From NCBI GenBank assembly GCA_014238905.1, contig JABAAE010000010.1:224043-288042 (forward strand): DNA of 64,000 nucleotides. Reading direction: 5' to 3'. Origin of the DNA: Planctomycetota bacterium. Lineage in GTDB: Bacteria > Planctomycetota > Planctomycetia > Pirellulales > Pirellulaceae. The translations under genes and the position numbers were made by a program. Below, one piece after another: positions 61,996-64,000 of the stretch. Below the pieces are notes generated by a model that saw nothing but the letters and a program-made list of their open reading frames with translations, searched no databases and was not told the DNA's origin. Positions within the stretch are counted from its first letter, which is position 1; the number at the start of each line of letters is the position of its first letter.

Positions 61996-63330
61996 ATGTT
62001 TCAAAATATTCTGGATTCGAAACGGGGCTTTGTCCTTATCGGAAGCATCGTTGTCGTTTTGGTTTTGACTGTTGCCTACCAGTATTGGTCCAGGCGAATC
62101 ACCCCGGCGAAAATCGTTGCGGGGAAAATGCTCTTTGAGCATCCGTGGACGGTGGATGATGAACTCTCTCCACAGGGTGACGGATTAGGTCCTGTCTTTA
62201 ACGATGTCTCCTGTGTAGCCTGCCATTTTCAGGGTGGAACTGGCGGGGCCGGACCGAACTCCAAAAACGTGCATAAGTTCACCGTTTTGCCTACGGCGAT
62301 TCGACCTGACGTAGTTCGTGGCGTTGTCCATCATCGCTCTGTGGAACCGGAGTTACAGGAGGATATTAGTCAGATCCAGCAACGCTTTCCAGAGATATCG
62401 GGTGTCAGATTTACCGATGGTTGTTCGACATCGACCACACCGGCATTTGATCCGGTCTTATCGATGTCGATCAATACTCCAGCTTTATTTGGTTTGGGCA
62501 AGATAGAAGAAATACCGAGTTATGCTATTGCGTATCACGGCTCGGCCCGGATGTTATCTTCGGTTGCTAACGAACTAACCGGTAAATTTACCTCCAAGGG
62601 ATTTGGGCGAGTAAAAATGTCCGGAACGACGGTGGGAAAGTTTGGATGGCAAGGTGAGTTTGGGACGATCGAGGACTTTGTCGCGGAGGCCTGTGCGGTT
62701 GAATTGGGATTGTCGGTTCCCGGTCGACGCCAGGACAAGCCGGGTGCTTTTGAAGAAGATAGTGATGCCCGATTTGATTTGAGCCGGCGGCAGCTTCACG
62801 AAATGGTCTGTTTTGTGAAAGCTTTGCCAAGACCTAAACAGGTGCTACCGACTGACGAATTGGCATTGGCAACGGTTCGTCGTGGTGAAAGGATGTTTCA
62901 AGTCATGGGCTGTGCTGATTGTCATGTCCCGGATCTTGGTGGAGTGGAGGGCATCTACTCAGATTTTCATCTGTACAACCTGACACCGCCAGAGAACGAC
63001 GACGGATATGGTGCTGCTGTCCGAACGGGGGACAGTCAGGTTCAATTTCCATTGTCCGAGACCCTACCCAATGAATGGAAGACGCCTCCGCTCTGGGGTG
63101 TAGCCGATTCGGCGCCGTATTTCCATGATGGTTCGGCGGGTACCTTGGAAGCGGCAATTCACTTGCATCATGGCGATGGGCACTACTCGCGGCAACTTTA
63201 TATGAATGCCACGTTGGAGGACCGGGTAGCGATCATCACGTTTTTGAAGACATTGCGAGCACCCGATATGAAAGAATTCGAGTCAAAATGGGCCGGTTCA
63301 TCTTTGGCGGCGACTGACCAAGCAGATTGA
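61996..63330 (+). CDS. di-heme DUF1111 (thiol-oxidoreductase-like) cytochrome
   Basis: A 444-residue protein from the ATG at 61996; the in-frame extension to 61912 crosses the terminator and is rejected. A membrane anchor (FVLIGSIVVVLVLTVAYQY) precedes the DUF1111/DHOR pattern: GDGLGPVFNDVSCVACHFQGG (CXXCH 73-77) and MGCADCHVPDL (CXXCH 306-310), then TPPLWGVADSAPYFHDGSAGTLEAAIHLHHG. The family is related to MauG/CCP di-heme proteins, and its partner and activity are unresolved. Promoter elements must lie within or before the terminator, or transcription comes from read-through. Confidence 0.88.
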   Translation: MFQNILDSKRGFVLIGSIVVVLVLTVAYQYWSRRITPAKIVAGKMLFEHPWTVDDELSPQGDGLGPVFNDVSCVACHFQGGTGGAGPNSKNVHKFTVLPTAIRPDVVRGVVHHRSVEPELQEDISQIQQRFPEISGVRFTDGCSTSTTPAFDPVLSMSINTPALFGLGKIEEIPSYAIAYHGSARMLSSVANELTGKFTSKGFGRVKMSGTTVGKFGWQGEFGTIEDFVAEACAVELGLSVPGRRQDKPGAFEEDSDARFDLSRRQLHEMVCFVKALPRPKQVLPTDELALATVRRGERMFQVMGCADCHVPDLGGVEGIYSDFHLYNLTPPENDDGYGAAVRTGDSQVQFPLSETLPNEWKTPPLWGVADSAPYFHDGSAGTLEAAIHLHHGDGHYSRQLYMNATLEDRVAIITFLKTLRAPDMKEFESKWAGSSLAATDQAD

Positions 63331-63467
63331 TTTCTTGTTGGATCTTCCCCGCGGCAACGGTGCAACAAGGGTTCCGTATCGGGATCGGGCGGCCGAGCGG
63401 ATGGGGATTTTTGATCTTTCGAAATCCTCTTGATTGATTTTAACGAAAAGCTATACTTCTTCTTTCT

Positions 63468-64000
<533 letters not shown>

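Overview
The window is chromosomal DNA of a planctomycete (phylum Planctomycetota, most likely Pirellulales; this assignment is inference). The marker genes are two PSCyt/DUF1549-DUF1553 plus DUF1501 gene sets, SHD1 and beta-propeller exported proteins, a J-like 'PPNHYDLLGV' protein, zinc-ribbon signal peptidases I, and tRNA-associated planctomycete-type tyrosine recombinases at both ends. Many genes lack clear Shine-Dalgarno sites, and several have GTG or TTG starts.

Left end (1-3.2 kb): a worn genomic island at a tRNA-Leu. An Mrr-N-like winged-helix protein with hydrophobic segments runs off the left edge on the minus strand. It is followed by an orphan lipoprotein signal peptide, two small lipoproteins with near-identical signal peptides, a tyrosine recombinase C-terminal fragment whose nucleophile Tyr reads Asp, a 53-base copy of the tRNA-Leu 3' part, and the intact tRNA-Leu(TAG).

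3.7-8.0 kb: a compact minus-strand cluster with an MFS exporter, a heme-oxygenase-like diiron oxidase with a complete predicted ligand set, a SAM methyltransferase and a TauD-like Fe(II)/2-oxoglutarate dioxygenase. The last three are translationally coupled. This looks like a small undescribed biosynthetic or tailoring pathway and is the best candidate for a new system here.

8.3-13.4 kb: exported or membrane proteins (a duplicated-domain protein, a J-like protein, a beta-propeller). 13.6-20.7 kb: a CsrA-like ORF and a minus-strand flagellar basal-body/export cluster: unknown gene, fliF, a FliG N-domain-only protein, fliO, fliP, fliQ, fliR and flhB. FlhB ends before its autocleaving C-terminal domain, so this is an unusual or degenerating type III apparatus.

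20.8-35 kb: a nuclease-like conserved protein, alpha/beta hydrolase, greA, an SHD1/WD40-like protein, a Gfo/Idh/MocA oxidoreductase, a PQQ-like propeller, two signal-peptidase-I paralogues (one probably lipid-anchored), an LptB-like ABC ATPase and an arrestin-like protein pair.

35-54 kb: a DUF1501/PSCyt pair, a CorC/HlyC-type CNNM protein, YifB/ComM, an alpha/beta hydrolase, leuD, a di-heme cytochrome c peroxidase, an exported propeller, a TlpA-like thioredoxin and tryptophan 2,3-dioxygenase. Intergenic regions here carry several short tandem repeats (13-18 bp units).

54-64 kb: a lipoprotein, a DUF1501-PPC-DUF1549/1553 operon closed by an intrinsic terminator, a di-heme DUF1111 oxidoreductase, tRNA-Asn, and a tyrosine recombinase that ends inside the tRNA-Asn and runs off the right edge.
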